A stretch of 51,949 nt of DNA from Bacteroidales bacterium (GCA_011045955.1 DSBV01000106.1:1-51949); one strand, 5' to 3'; positions 1 to 9,330 are shown, counted from the stretch's first letter. The notes: a model not told the origin generated them from the sequence alone. Program-made: numbers and translations.

Positions 1-2
1 CA

Positions 3-2714
3 CTACCTACCGATGCCGACGCGGTAACAGTAGTTTTTGATGCCACTAAGGCATCGCGCCCCGACCTGGTGGGCTACACGGGCGATGTTTACGCTCATAC
101 AGGTGTTAGGATTGACGGTAATACAAGCTGGCAATACGTTATTGGATCGTGGGGTAATAACACTACCCAGCCTAAACTCACCCGTACTGGTACTAACACC
201 TATCAGTTAACCATAACGCCGAGCATTAGGCAGTTCTACAATGTACCTGCCGGTGAAAAGATAACCCAGATGTGCTTTGTGTTCCGCAGCGCTGATGGTA
301 CAAAGCAGACCGAGGATATCTTTTACAACGTTTACGAGCAAGGGTTATCGGTTAGCATAACCAACCCCTCGCAGGTAAAGCCAATTTATGAGTTAAATGC
401 TAATATCAACATACAGGTATCGGCAAATAATTCAACCTCACTTAAACTCTATATTAATAATGCTGAAGTTGCACAAACTAATCAGACATCTCTTTCCTAC
501 GCGTATACTGCCAATAGCTACGGGAAGCAATGGATTAAAGCCGAGGCATCGGACGGCACAACAACCAAATACGATTCGGTTTATATACTAGTTCGCACCC
601 CAGTAAATGTGGCCACGCTTCCGGCAGGTGCCAAGCCAGGAGTAAATGTTATTAACGAAAATTCTGCAACCATTGTCCTTTACGATCCCCCAGCCAAAAA
701 GAGTTACGTTTACCTTATTGGTAGTTTTTCCGACTGGTTACCCGATGAACCGTACTACATGTATCGTACTCCCGATGGCAAGTACTACTGGTTAACGCTT
801 ACTGGGCTTGAACCCAACAAGGAGTATGCCTTTCAGTTCCTTATCGATGGCTACCTCCGTATTGCCGACCCCTTTACCAATAAAACTCTTGATCCAAATG
901 ACCAGTACATACCCTCATCGGTATACCCGAATCTGATGCCATACCCAACCGGAAAAACAAATGGAATTGCATCGGTTTTCTCAACAAATCCTGCCTCTTA
1001 TAGCTGGAAAACAGCTAATTTCACACCACCTGCTAAGGAGAATCTTGTAATTTACGAATTGCACATTCGCGATTTTGTGGGAGATTCGTACATCCAAACC
1101 GTTCGCGATTCGCTCAGCTACCTGAAAAAACTTGGTATCAATGCCATTGAGTTAATGCCCATCAACGAGTTTGAAGGCAACGATAGCTGGGGCTATAACC
1201 CATCGTTCTACTTTGCCACCGACAAGGCTTACGGTAGGCCAAACGACTACAAGGAATTTATTGATGAAGCCCACAGCATGGGCATGGCCGTAATTATCGA
1301 TATGGTACTAAACCATTCATTTGGCCAGTCGCCCCTGGTGCAGATGTACTCCAACTCCGACGGAACCACTTTAGGTGAACCATCAGGCGAAAATCCGTGG
1401 TACAATACCCACTGCCCTCACCCACCCTACTGCTGGGGTTACGATTTTAATCACGAAAGTACCGAAACCCAAAAGTTTGTCGATTCGGTGCTCACCTATT
1501 GGTTAACTGAATATAAGGTTGATGGCTTTAGGTTTGATTTCACCAAGGGTTTTACCAATACTCCCAATGCCGGATCGGCCTACGATGCTGCACGTATTGA
1601 AATTCTTAAACGCATAGCCGATAAGGTATGGTCAGTTAACCCCAATGCCTATGTCATTCTTGAACATTTCTGTGATAACACCGAAGAAAAAGTTCTTGCT
1701 GAGTATCGTAGCAACGAGGGCAAGGGTATGCTAATATGGGGCAATATGAACTACAGCTACAACGAAGCCACCATGGGTTGGCTAACAAATTCTGACTTTT
1801 CGTGGATTGCTGCCAACAATCGCGGCTGGAGCGTGCCCCACGTTGTGGGATACATGGAGAGCCACGATGAGGAACGCTTGATGTATAAAAACCTACAATA
1901 CGGAAACTCAAGTAATTCTGAACATAACGTAAAAAATTTACCCATTGCCTTAATGCGAATGCAAACCGCGGCAAACCTATTTATTCCTTTTCCAGGTCCT
2001 AAAATGATTTGGCAGTTTGGGGAACTCGGCTATGACGTAAGTATCGATTACAACGGACGAACAGGCCGAAAACCTATTCACTGGGAGTATTACCAGGACG
2101 ATAACCGCAGGGAGATTTTCAACACCTATGCACATCTGAACAGGCTTAAACAGCAGTATGAGGCATTTAAAACCGATAATTACGATTACTCCCTTTCGGG
2201 TGCTATTAAATGGCTTAAACTTAACAGCGCAAGCATGGATGTGGTGGTAGCGGGTAATTTTGACGTAACCTCAAAGAGCACAACAATAACCTTTAATAAT
2301 ACTGGGTGGTGGTACGAGTACTTCAGTGGCGATTCCGTCCAGCTAACATCAACCAGCTACCAGCTAACCCTAAATCCCGCCGAGTACCGCATGTTTACCT
2401 CCAAAAGGATTAAGCGCGACGATATCTTTACTGGTGTTAACCCGAATACTCCCAACCAAAAGAGTTTGGTGGTTTGGCCTAATCCTGCCTCGGGTAATCT
2501 CTACATATCTTACTACCAGCCTGGTAATGGCAAGGTAAAGGTTGATATTTACAGCATAACCGGTCAACTTGTATACAGCGAAGCCAAACATTGCTTTTCG
2601 GGTGAAAATACAGTCAGCATTAATGTTCCAAACACACTACCCAACGGGTTATACATTCTGCGTTTATCGGCAAATGGTTATGTAAACTCATCAAAAATAG
2701 CCATTGAGCATTAG
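3..2714 (+). CDS. Secreted GH13 alpha-amylase family protein with T9SS sorting domain (5' partial)
   Basis: The reading frame is open from the first bases of the window, so the true start lies upstream; the GTG at 69 is only an internal codon. The order seen is an N-terminal beta-sandwich region, an Ig-like stretch (about nt 350-600), an isoamylase-N/CBM48-like domain (about nt 640-900), a GH13 TIM barrel (about nt 1045-2170), a C-terminal beta domain and a Por-type sorting domain (from about nt 2460, beginning VVWPNPASGNLYISYYQPG). All four GH13 signatures are present: DMVLNH, GFRFDF with the nucleophile Asp codon at 1536, the acid/base Glu at 1662 in ILEHF, and ESHDE with its Asp at 1866. 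It should hydrolyse alpha-glucans outside the cell or at its surface after type IX secretion. Substrate (starch, glycogen or maltodextrin) cannot be read from the sequence. Confidence 0.9.
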   Translation, partial: LPTDADAVTVVFDATKASRPDLVGYTGDVYAHTGVRIDGNTSWQYVIGSWGNNTTQPKLTRTGTNTYQLTITPSIRQFYNVPAGEKITQMCFVFRSADGTKQTEDIFYNVYEQGLSVSITNPSQVKPIYELNANINIQVSANNSTSLKLYINNAEVAQTNQTSLSYAYTANSYGKQWIKAEASDGTTTKYDSVYILVRTPVNVATLPAGAKPGVNVINENSATIVLYDPPAKKSYVYLIGSFSDWLPDEPYYMYRTPDGKYYWLTLTGLEPNKEYAFQFLIDGYLRIADPFTNKTLDPNDQYIPSSVYPNLMPYPTGKTNGIASVFSTNPASYSWKTANFTPPAKENLVIYELHIRDFVGDSYIQTVRDSLSYLKKLGINAIELMPINEFEGNDSWGYNPSFYFATDKAYGRPNDYKEFIDEAHSMGMAVIIDMVLNHSFGQSPLVQMYSNSDGTTLGEPSGENPWYNTHCPHPPYCWGYDFNHESTETQKFVDSVLTYWLTEYKVDGFRFDFTKGFTNTPNAGSAYDAARIEILKRIADKVWSVNPNAYVILEHFCDNTEEKVLAEYRSNEGKGMLIWGNMNYSYNEATMGWLTNSDFSWIAANNRGWSVPHVVGYMESHDEERLMYKNLQYGNSSNSEHNVKNLPIALMRMQTAANLFIPFPGPKMIWQFGELGYDVSIDYNGRTGRKPIHWEYYQDDNRREIFNTYAHLNRLKQQYEAFKTDNYDYSLSGAIKWLKLNSASMDVVVAGNFDVTSKSTTITFNNTGWWYEYFSGDSVQLTSTSYQLTLNPAEYRMFTSKRIKRDDIFTGVNPNTPNQKSLVVWPNPASGNLYISYYQPGNGKVKVDIYSITGQLVYSEAKHCFSGENTVSINVPNTLPNGLYILRLSANGYVNSSKIAIEH

Positions 2715-2744
2715 TTGGTTTAGGTTTTAGGTTTACATTATGGT

Positions 2745-2783
2745 GTAGCCTACTCGATTCTTTCGGGTAGGTTACTTATTTTT
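2745..2783 (+). terminator. Probable terminator after the GH13 gene
   Basis: A 9-bp stem with one G-T type mismatch (2745-2753 with 2767-2775) is followed by a T-rich run (2776-2783). It sits 30 bases after the amylase stop and just before the next start codon, so it probably separates the two transcripts. The 13-base loop makes it a moderate candidate. Confidence 0.5.
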
Positions 2784-2787
2784 GGGT

Positions 2788-3894
2788 ATGCGAAAACCTG
2801 CAGTAATTTACATAACCCTTTGGTGTATGATTTGCTTCGCATGGGCTGCAAAAGCTCAAGAAGTCGAGCACCATAAAAGCCAAACCCAACTTTCACTAAC
2901 AGGCTTTGCAGGCAAAATTGTTCCGGATAGCGATACATTAAATCCTTTAACTAGCGGTTGGGCAAAAGGTTTGCGATTTACCCTTTCCCAAAAGGTTGAT
3001 GGCAGTAAAGCTTGGCATCACTTCCATAACGTGCCCTATATAGGTTTTTCATTTATCTACATCGATTTAGGAAATAATAGAGTTTTGGGGAGTGCATGGG
3101 GAATACAACCCAATATTGCCTACCCAATTTTTAAATCCTCTAATTTCTCAGTAAAAATAAATACTGGCTTGGGGCTTGCATATATTACAAAGAAATACTC
3201 CCCTGCTGGTAACCCAATTAATGTGGCAATATCAACCTCAATTAACTACTGGGGAACAGCAAACCTAATAGCTACCAATAAACTCTCAGAACTATTCAGT
3301 ATTGTTGCCGGAATTGAGACCAACCATTTCTCAAACGGAGGCATTAAAAAACCGAACTATGGCCTGAATATGGTAGGCCTATCGCTAGGTGTTACCTATA
3401 GAATTGATGGTAAAGAAGTTTATGATATTAAACCCAAGCCCTCAAGGACTGAGCAGAAACCCCACCTTGAACTCCAGTTAGGTTCAGGGATTAAGGAAAC
3501 AGGGCCCGCAGGTGGCATCAAGTACTACCCCATATCGCTAGCCATAGAATACCTTATGCCCAACAGTGAACTGTTTAGTTTGGTTTCAGGAATCGATATC
3601 ATGTATGACCCATCGTCGCGTTATCATATAGAGCTAAGGGGAAAGCATTACAGCCCAATAAACGATGATTTTCAGGTAGGATTAAAAGCTGGCCTGCTCA
3701 TACCTTTCGACCGGTTATCGTTTTACGGGCAACTGGGAGCATACCTTTACAACCCGAACCCGCGGTTACCACTATTTTACCAAAAAATCGGTATTCGGTA
3801 CATGATTACCAATAAAACCTTGCTCCAAATAGAACTAAAAACCCACCTCAACAAGGCTGACCATGTTGGAGTGGGCTATGCAATAACAATATAA
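2788..3894 (+). CDS. Acyloxyacyl hydrolase / PagL-like outer-membrane protein
   Basis: 368 residues starting at ATG 2788; a TTG two codons upstream is possible but less likely. A signal peptide ending in AWAAKAQ is visible. Residues about 95-210 show the PagL-like pattern, with a motif around HFSNGG followed by KPNYGLN, which carries the His-Ser pair expected in lipid A 3-O-deacylases and is typical of Bacteroidota proteins annotated as acyloxyacyl hydrolase. The second half is also rich in alternating hydrophobic strands and looks like further beta-barrel sequence, so the protein is about twice the length of a minimal PagL. Expected location is the outer membrane, with a role in lipid A deacylation. 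The exact reaction is inferred from family resemblance only. The next gene is convergent. Confidence 0.65.
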   Translation: MRKPAVIYITLWCMICFAWAAKAQEVEHHKSQTQLSLTGFAGKIVPDSDTLNPLTSGWAKGLRFTLSQKVDGSKAWHHFHNVPYIGFSFIYIDLGNNRVLGSAWGIQPNIAYPIFKSSNFSVKINTGLGLAYITKKYSPAGNPINVAISTSINYWGTANLIATNKLSELFSIVAGIETNHFSNGGIKKPNYGLNMVGLSLGVTYRIDGKEVYDIKPKPSRTEQKPHLELQLGSGIKETGPAGGIKYYPISLAIEYLMPNSELFSLVSGIDIMYDPSSRYHIELRGKHYSPINDDFQVGLKAGLLIPFDRLSFYGQLGAYLYNPNPRLPLFYQKIGIRYMITNKTLLQIELKTHLNKADHVGVGYAITI

Positions 3895-3916
3895 CATACA
3901 AAAATGTAAAAACACA

Positions 3917-4699
3917 TCAATTAGCCTTATATTCATGTAGGTATGCCTTAACCGACCCTATTAAAATTTTTGCTTCCACAAGAATAGGAACCTTTTTTTC
4001 ATCGTGCGAAACCCAAACCACCATATCTTCCCCTCCTTTGAAAATAGTACCTTCAACCAGCAAAACACTAAATTTATAGGTATCGATAATCTGACCATTA
4101 CGGTGCTCAATTTTTTCGGTTCCCTGGTAACGGATAAACAAATCGTACACACCATCGTCGATGGCCATGGTTAACGGCACCCTATCGCCTTTATTCAACT
4201 TACTGAAATCGATAGCTCTACAATAATATATTGCCGATAATACATCGAAAATTCGTTTATCGAGATTAAATTTTTTTGCCTTATAGGGTCTATCAAAAGT
4301 ATAGCTGTCGATAGTTAGAGTAGAATCAACATAGTTAAACCGGTAACGGTTAAAAGCCCGATAGCCCCCCTCGTAGCTGTCGCGGATAAACCGCAATGGG
4401 GCTAAATCGGGCATTCTGGCTATGGACTCGAACCGCTCCCTAACCTTAAAAAACCAATCGTAACTGCTATGTGAACGACCAGTTGATTTGAAATGGAATG
4501 CAGGTAAACCGTTAAAAACGGTATCGGCAACAAAAAACTCAGCGGTACCGGCATTAAGCCATACAAATTGCCAGTTATAGTAGGCGTTGTATTTAACTAC
4601 CTCGCCCACACGGAATGGATACAGCAAGGGCTTTTCCTGTGCTTTTACACCACACGAAACGATAAAAAGGAAAAGGATTGCTTTTACCCTATTTGGCAA
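3917..4699 (-). CDS. DUF3108 domain-containing exported protein
   Basis: About 261 residues. No ATG is available; I chose TTG at 4699 because AGGGGA lies six bases upstream and because it places a clean signal peptide at the N terminus (NRVKAILFLFIVSCGVKAQ). Other TTG codons at 4705 and 4741 would lengthen it, the last overlapping popT by 11 bases. The mature part matches the DUF3108 pattern: YPFRVGEVVKYNAYYNW near the start, a central RYRFNYVD strand region and a VVWVSHDEKKVPILVEAKI segment near the end. These are periplasmic or outer-membrane-associated proteins of unknown function. It is the last gene of the minus-strand run comA - popT - this gene, with only about 30 bases to popT, so co-transcription is likely. 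Confidence 0.75.
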   Translation of the reverse strand: MPNRVKAILFLFIVSCGVKAQEKPLLYPFRVGEVVKYNAYYNWQFVWLNAGTAEFFVADTVFNGLPAFHFKSTGRSHSSYDWFFKVRERFESIARMPDLAPLRFIRDSYEGGYRAFNRYRFNYVDSTLTIDSYTFDRPYKAKKFNLDKRIFDVLSAIYYCRAIDFSKLNKGDRVPLTMAIDDGVYDLFIRYQGTEKIEHRNGQIIDTYKFSVLLVEGTIFKGGEDMVVWVSHDEKKVPILVEAKILIGSVKAYLHEYKAN

Positions 4700-4730
4700 G
4701 AGCAATCCCCTAAAACCATCAATTTTAACT

Positions 4731-5705
4731 CTACAAACCAAGTTTCTCTCTTAAATCAACCTCTTTAGTAACAGGTTTAGAAAAGAAACGTTCAAAAAGG
4801 ATAATTATTATTGCGCCAAGTAAAGCAAAACCTATTGCGCCTAGCATGTATGGCTCGGCTTTGTTTTCAACAAGGTATGTTGATGGTAATACATTTTTCT
4901 CGATAAGCGGCCGAATTGTACCATGAGCATCGATAAAGGTTTGGGTAGGCACCTTCCATGGCCATACTTTGTTTAGTGAGCCAAGCATAAAACCAGCAAG
5001 AACTGCAATGGTAGCAGCATGGAAATGGTGTAATAGCCACGATAGGATATTTGAAAAAGCCAGAATTCCAACTACAGCACCTACCATAAAAACCAAAATA
5101 ATTGTAAAATTAAAGCTGCTTAGAGCCGACATCATGTAGATATACTTGCCCATAAGCAGAAGAATAAAACTTCCGGATATTCCAGGTAGAATCATTGCAC
5201 AAATGGCCACGGCACCACAAATAAAAATAAACCACAAATCATTAGGGGTTTCGGTTGGGGTTATGGTAGTAATGGTAAAGCCAAGAATGATTCCAATAAT
5301 GAAGAACAAGTAGGTTGAAACATTCCATCGCTCAATAATCTTGGCCACAAACCAAACCGATGCCAAGATAAGCCCGAAAAAGAACGACCATACAAATATT
5401 GGGAAATTGGCCAAAAAGTATTGCATCAGTTTTGCTAACGATAGGAAACTTATTGCAATACCGCTCAGAACCGCTATAAGAAAATTGGCGTTTATAGCTT
5501 TAAAATAGCTGAGTATTGAGAACGACTTAAGGTATTTTAATGATTCAGGCGCAACGACGCTTTTAATTGAATCGATTAATTCCTCGTAAATTCCAGTAAT
5601 AAAGGCTATTGTACCACCGGACACACCAGGAATTACATCGGCAGCCCCCATCCCTATTCCCTTTAAAACTAAAAGGATGTAATCCTTTAATCCACGCTTT
5701 ACCAT
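4731..5705 (-). CDS. popT: DUF368 family polyprenyl-phosphate (undecaprenyl-phosphate) translocase
   Basis: 324 residues, ATG start at 5705, strongly hydrophobic with about eight to nine membrane segments. The two inverted-repeat signatures of DUF368 are clear: GMGAADVIPGVSGGTIAFIT near residue 16 and ICAMILPGISGSFILLLMG near residue 160. DUF368 proteins (PopT) have been shown in other bacteria to recycle undecaprenyl phosphate across the cytoplasmic membrane, the carrier needed for peptidoglycan and surface-glycan synthesis. That function is taken from the family, not from this sequence. The start codon is 10 bases after the comA stop and the DUF3108 gene follows at once, so the three appear to form one minus-strand transcription unit. 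Confidence 0.85.
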   Translation of the reverse strand: MVKRGLKDYILLVLKGIGMGAADVIPGVSGGTIAFITGIYEELIDSIKSVVAPESLKYLKSFSILSYFKAINANFLIAVLSGIAISFLSLAKLMQYFLANFPIFVWSFFFGLILASVWFVAKIIERWNVSTYLFFIIGIILGFTITTITPTETPNDLWFIFICGAVAICAMILPGISGSFILLLMGKYIYMMSALSSFNFTIILVFMVGAVVGILAFSNILSWLLHHFHAATIAVLAGFMLGSLNKVWPWKVPTQTFIDAHGTIRPLIEKNVLPSTYLVENKAEPYMLGAIGFALLGAIIIILFERFFSKPVTKEVDLREKLGL

Positions 5706-5715
5706 TGTATATTCA

Positions 5716-6486
5716 CTATTTTAGTTCATCGGGAAGAAACTGGAAGAATGTATCGCCACGCAAGCCGAGCCTCAAGGTTTCCAGGGCAATAACTTCGTTT
5801 GGAGCAATATTGCCAAGGTTAACGTTAGCGCCAAGCATTTTAATAAACCAAGCCTGCTGGCTCTTTAGCGGCGCCTCCCAAATTACATTTTCAACCTTAA
5901 CATGCCTTACAATGTCATCGATTAACTTAGTGTTAGCGGAGTGATCCTGGTTATAAATGCCTATGTTACCACTTTCGCGAGCCTCAGCAATAACCTTCCA
6001 GCTTCCGGCCGAAAGCTCATGCTTCATCATGTTAATCCATTCATCGTCAGGAATATGAACATCGGCGCGCTTTGATCCAACCTCTGAGATAACGGTATAA
6101 CGTTTGGCTAACTTACTGATATATTCGCATTTAACTTGGTTGTCGAGCTCCATTGAGCCATCGGAAACCTCTACCAAATCCAGTTCAAGCTCATCGACAA
6201 ATTTGATAAAGTCGTCGAACATGCCACGAATGATAAATATTTCGAAAAGGGTACCCCCAAGGTAAGGCCTAAGGCCTGCATCTTTATAAAGTTTTACTTT
6301 TTCCTTCAATTTGTTTGTAACAAGCGAAGTTCCAAAACCTAACTTCACAAAATCGACATACTGTCCGCTACTTTCAATTAGGCTTTGTGCCTCGGATAAA
6401 CTTAAACCCTTATCCATCACCATGGTTAAGCCGTACTCACGGGGCTTTTGGGTTCGAGCCGGAATGTACGATAAGTTGTAATTCAT
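5716..6486 (-). CDS. comA: Phosphosulfolactate synthase family protein
   Basis: 256 residues with ATG at 6486. It matches the ComA/YitD family along its whole length: MVMDKGLSL, DFVKLGFGTS, YLGGTLFEIF, LDLVEVSDGS, VISEVGSK and VIWEAPLKSQQ are the typical blocks. ComA adds sulfite to phosphoenolpyruvate to give phosphosulfolactate, the first step to coenzyme M in methanogens. Bacteroidota that carry the gene do not make coenzyme M as a rule, so the product here more likely feeds sulfolactate, cysteate or sulfonolipid-type metabolism; that is inference. It heads the run comA - popT - DUF3108, with 10 bases to popT. The upstream TPR gene ends in its own terminator, so the promoter should lie in 6487-6530. 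Confidence 0.85.
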   Translation of the reverse strand: MNYNLSYIPARTQKPREYGLTMVMDKGLSLSEAQSLIESSGQYVDFVKLGFGTSLVTNKLKEKVKLYKDAGLRPYLGGTLFEIFIIRGMFDDFIKFVDELELDLVEVSDGSMELDNQVKCEYISKLAKRYTVISEVGSKRADVHIPDDEWINMMKHELSAGSWKVIAEARESGNIGIYNQDHSANTKLIDDIVRHVKVENVIWEAPLKSQQAWFIKMLGANVNLGNIAPNEVIALETLRLGLRGDTFFQFLPDELK

Positions 6487-6530
6487 AGCAAAAGATTTTT
6501 TTATTCAAAGCCAAATGTATGATTTTTAAA

Positions 6531-6556
6531 ATAAAAAAGCTGCATGTACATGCAGC
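6531..6556 (-). terminator. Terminator of the TPR gene (perfect 18-bp palindrome)
   Basis: GCTGCATGTACATGCAGC at 6539-6556 is a perfect palindrome. Read on the minus strand it follows the TPR gene stop by about 50 bases and is followed by a T run (A run 6531-6538 on the plus strand). Confidence 0.8.
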
Positions 6557-6606
6557 AAATTATTAACAATGCTTATGCAGTACAAAAACTAAAAGTAATG
6601 ATATGT

Positions 6607-8007
6607 TTAAAGTTTATAGATATTCTCGATGAATTCCTCATCCGCATCGGGATTAACCAGGTTTATGAAGTCGTCGATTGATGATGGGTCGATACTTTTG
6701 GCATCCTTGAGAATATCAAGAGCTTCCTTGGGTCTATGTGATAGGTAAAGGGCAGCCGCATTGATTATTTTGATTGAGACATTGGAGTCGAACTTATTAC
6801 CCAAGCCATCAATGAGCTGCTCAACCTCTGTGAATCGTTCTTCGTAAAGTAGAACCTCGGCAAGCGAGAGGTAAGCATCGGGTAAATCGGGGTTAAGGCC
6901 TGTGGCTTCACGGTAGGCTTTTAGGGAGTTCTCTAAATCGTTTGTTTCAAAGTAAACCCTACCCAGTCCCAGCCAAAAATCGTATTCCTCAGGGTTTAAA
7001 GTGATAGCCCTGCGAATGAAGTTAAGGCTTAGCTCATACTTTTTGCGCGCTGCCAACACGACTCCTATTCCGTAATACCCTTCAGCAAAATCAGGTTCAA
7101 TCACAATTGATTTGTTGTAGGCCTCAATTGCTTTGTCGTACTGTTCAAGTTTCTCGTAACACTCCCCAATTAGGGTGAACACCCTTGGGCTATCGGACTC
7201 AAGTTCCGCCAGTTCATTAAACACCTTTATAGCTTGGTCGTACTTTTCCAGCGAGGCAAGTGTATTACCCTTATTATGGTAGGCAGAAGAGTACTGAGGA
7301 TCGACTGCAATACAAAAATCGTAACACTCAATGGCCTTATCAAATTCACCAAGTTTAGTGTGAACTATTCCTAGGTTGTACCATGCAGGTGCCGAAAATG
7401 GGTTAATATCGAGGTACTCATTATAGTACTTGACGCTTTTATCAAGCTCATTTAAACGCTCAAAACAGTAGCCCAAATCAAATAAAACGGCTAAATTATT
7501 CCTTTCCTTGCTATACGAAATGAGTAAGTATTTCAGGGCAAGGTTTATCTCCTCGTTTTCCAGAAAGAAAGTTGAAATACGATGTAGTAATTCAATATTA
7601 TCGTCAGTGTCAGCTGAAACAGCTTTATCGTAACACTCTACGGCAGCATTGAGCTTCCCGAGTTCAAAAAGTACTTCGCCTTTTACGTATAACAGGTCAG
7701 AATTGAATTTTTCAATCTTTTCTACCTCATGAATAAGCTCTAGGGCTTTTTCATTATCTCCAGTAAAATGGTAGAACTCAGCCCACTTGTATTTAATTTC
7801 AATTGAACTTGGGTAAATATTCTCAGCATGCTTCAATGCTAACAGTGCCTTTTCTTCATCTTCATGATCGATGAAAAAATCAATAAGTTCAACAAACTCA
7901 TGAACATCGAAAAACTGAGCCTGTCCGCTTTGAATGCTTTCCTCAAAACGTTCAACCAAACTAAATAATTCCTCAAAACTCAGATATTCGCTGCTCTCGT
8001 CCCTCAT
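6607..8007 (-). CDS. Tetratricopeptide repeat protein
   Basis: 466 residues, ATG at 8007 (MRDESSEYLSFEEL). After an acidic N-terminal region of about 50 residues the protein is built of roughly eleven 34-residue TPR units; clear ones carry the W/L-G-Y-A-F-P spacing, for example APAWYNLGIVHTKLGEFDKA, SSAYHNKGNTLASLEKYDQA and AEGYYGIGVVLAARKKYELS. There is no signal peptide and no membrane segment, so it is probably a cytoplasmic scaffold for protein-protein contacts. No enzymatic domain is visible and the partner is unknown. It is monocistronic: a terminator follows it and about 200 bases without a gene precede it. An A13 tract lies directly upstream of the start. Confidence 0.85.
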   Translation of the reverse strand: MRDESSEYLSFEELFSLVERFEESIQSGQAQFFDVHEFVELIDFFIDHEDEEKALLALKHAENIYPSSIEIKYKWAEFYHFTGDNEKALELIHEVEKIEKFNSDLLYVKGEVLFELGKLNAAVECYDKAVSADTDDNIELLHRISTFFLENEEINLALKYLLISYSKERNNLAVLFDLGYCFERLNELDKSVKYYNEYLDINPFSAPAWYNLGIVHTKLGEFDKAIECYDFCIAVDPQYSSAYHNKGNTLASLEKYDQAIKVFNELAELESDSPRVFTLIGECYEKLEQYDKAIEAYNKSIVIEPDFAEGYYGIGVVLAARKKYELSLNFIRRAITLNPEEYDFWLGLGRVYFETNDLENSLKAYREATGLNPDLPDAYLSLAEVLLYEERFTEVEQLIDGLGNKFDSNVSIKIINAAALYLSHRPKEALDILKDAKSIDPSSIDDFINLVNPDADEEFIENIYKL

Positions 8008-8214
8008 GTTCTAAAAAAAAAAAAATTAACCTATAAACATAACAATAAAATGAATGTGGCCTTTAGTAAAGTTAGCTAAAATAAGTATAAATACCTAGAA
8101 TAAACCCCAAAAAAAGGGAATAAATTATTAACATCAAATGAATTTTATGAACACGGTATATTTAACCATGCCAAATGCAATAGAGAATCTCGATTTAACG
8201 GTTAAAAAGGGACA
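8008..8214. other. Non-coding stretch
   Basis: AT-rich spacer between two minus-strand genes. It holds a long A tract at about 8012-8024 next to the TPR start and TAACTTTA on the minus strand near 8070, one base off the phylum's -7 consensus. I see no ORF or repeat in it. Confidence 0.5.
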
Positions 8215-9201
8215 CTATAGATCATGAAAGTATTTCATGAATTGTACCCTTTCGAAAGCTGCAGGGTTGTATGTTTTTTTCTGGCTCATTTTGCCGCGGA
8301 ATTCATCTACTGTTTTATATCCATTAGAATTCATCCACTCCTCAAGCTGGCGAATGATAAATGAAACTTGTTCCTTGCCGTTACGGTAAAAGGTTGAACA
8401 TGCCTGAACGGCATTAGCACCAGCCAGAAGTTGTTTAACCATTGCATTGCCATCGTGAACACCGGTTGATGCAGCAATGTCGCAGCCAACCCTTCCGGAC
8501 ATAATGGCTACCCAACGGAGCGAGGTGGAGATCTCGGAAGGATTACTAAAAACACTTGCCGGAGTGAACTCCAATGTGTTCACATCAAAATCGGGATTAT
8601 AGAACCTGTTGAACAGAACCAGCGCTTTAATTGGCGTATTACTTAACCTTACAAGGAAGTTTGCAAGCGCTCCATTGTAGTAGCCTACTTTCATGGCTAC
8701 CGGTAGCTTAACAACACTGGTAACACGTTCAGCTATTTCAAAGTAAACACGCTCATTCTCTTCAGCGGTACGATTAGGATCGGAGGGCAATGAGAACACA
8801 TTTAGTTCAAGCCCATCAACCCCGGTATCCTCAATCCGTTTGACAAAATCAATCCATCCCTCGGATGTAACGCAGTTAATGCTGGCAAAAACAGGGATTG
8901 AAATTTCCTTTTTTACTTTTCTCAAGAATTCAAGATAGTTTGATATGGGATCTTCCATGCTGTCGTAATCAAAATACTCCATGGTTTCGGGGTAAATGAA
9001 ACCTGATGCCTGCATCTTATTTAGATTATCATGAGCTTTGGCAATAATCTCCTCCTCAAAAATTGATTTAATAACAACAGCCCCAGCACCACGAGCCTCA
9101 AACTCAACGATATCATCGATATTTTCAGTTAAACCCGAACTTGCAACTATTAATGGATTCCGAAGGTTTAACCCCATGTAGGTTGTGGATAGATTTGCCA
9201 T
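8215..9201 (-). CDS. Dihydroorotate dehydrogenase-like FMN-dependent oxidoreductase
   Basis: 328 residues, ATG at 9201. It is a full-length TIM barrel of the DHODH family: LRNPLIVASSGLTEN near the start, GAGAVVIKSIFEEEI, IPVFASINC, GLELNVFSLPSDP, LPVAMKVGYYN, and a phosphate-binding end at SGRVGCDIAASTGVHDG. The class 1 active-site pattern N-x-S-C-P-N is replaced here by NVFSLP, so the catalytic cysteine is not in the usual place and a serine occupies it. Many Bacteroidota carry this DHODH-like gene in addition to a true pyrD, and its substrate is unknown. It should bind FMN in the cytoplasm. I do not assign pyrimidine synthesis to it. The gene seems to be transcribed alone. Confidence 0.75.
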   Translation of the reverse strand: MANLSTTYMGLNLRNPLIVASSGLTENIDDIVEFEARGAGAVVIKSIFEEEIIAKAHDNLNKMQASGFIYPETMEYFDYDSMEDPISNYLEFLRKVKKEISIPVFASINCVTSEGWIDFVKRIEDTGVDGLELNVFSLPSDPNRTAEENERVYFEIAERVTSVVKLPVAMKVGYYNGALANFLVRLSNTPIKALVLFNRFYNPDFDVNTLEFTPASVFSNPSEISTSLRWVAIMSGRVGCDIAASTGVHDGNAMVKQLLAGANAVQACSTFYRNGKEQVSFIIRQLEEWMNSNGYKTVDEFRGKMSQKKTYNPAAFERVQFMKYFHDL

Positions 9202-9281
9202 AATTATCTTGTTTTTATTATTTCACTAACAATAAAGCGTATAAAGTGTTCAATAAAATTAAGGCAAATTATGATATAAAC

Positions 9282-9307
9282 AAAAAAAGGGGAAAAATAC
9301 TTCCCCC
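9282..9307 (-). terminator. Probable terminator of dapA
   Basis: GGGGAA (9289-9294) pairs with TTCCCC (9301-9306). On the minus strand this hairpin lies just downstream of dapA and is followed by a seven-base T run (A run 9282-9288 on the plus strand). Confidence 0.7.
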
Positions 9308-9330
9308 TATACTAGGTCAAAAATACTGGG

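Noticed and set aside
1654-1974. Minus-strand open frame inside the GH13 gene, and similar frames inside ligA, relA, the M1 gene and the Hdr genes
   Set aside because: They lie wholly within well-supported genes on another frame and show no protein-family pattern.
5716-6486. comA as evidence of methanogenesis or coenzyme M with the Hdr genes
   Set aside because: No methanogenesis gene is present, the gene is common in Bacteroidota, and the Hdr genes resemble Qmo/HdrA rather than the HdrABC that reduces CoB-CoM disulfide; HdrB is absent.
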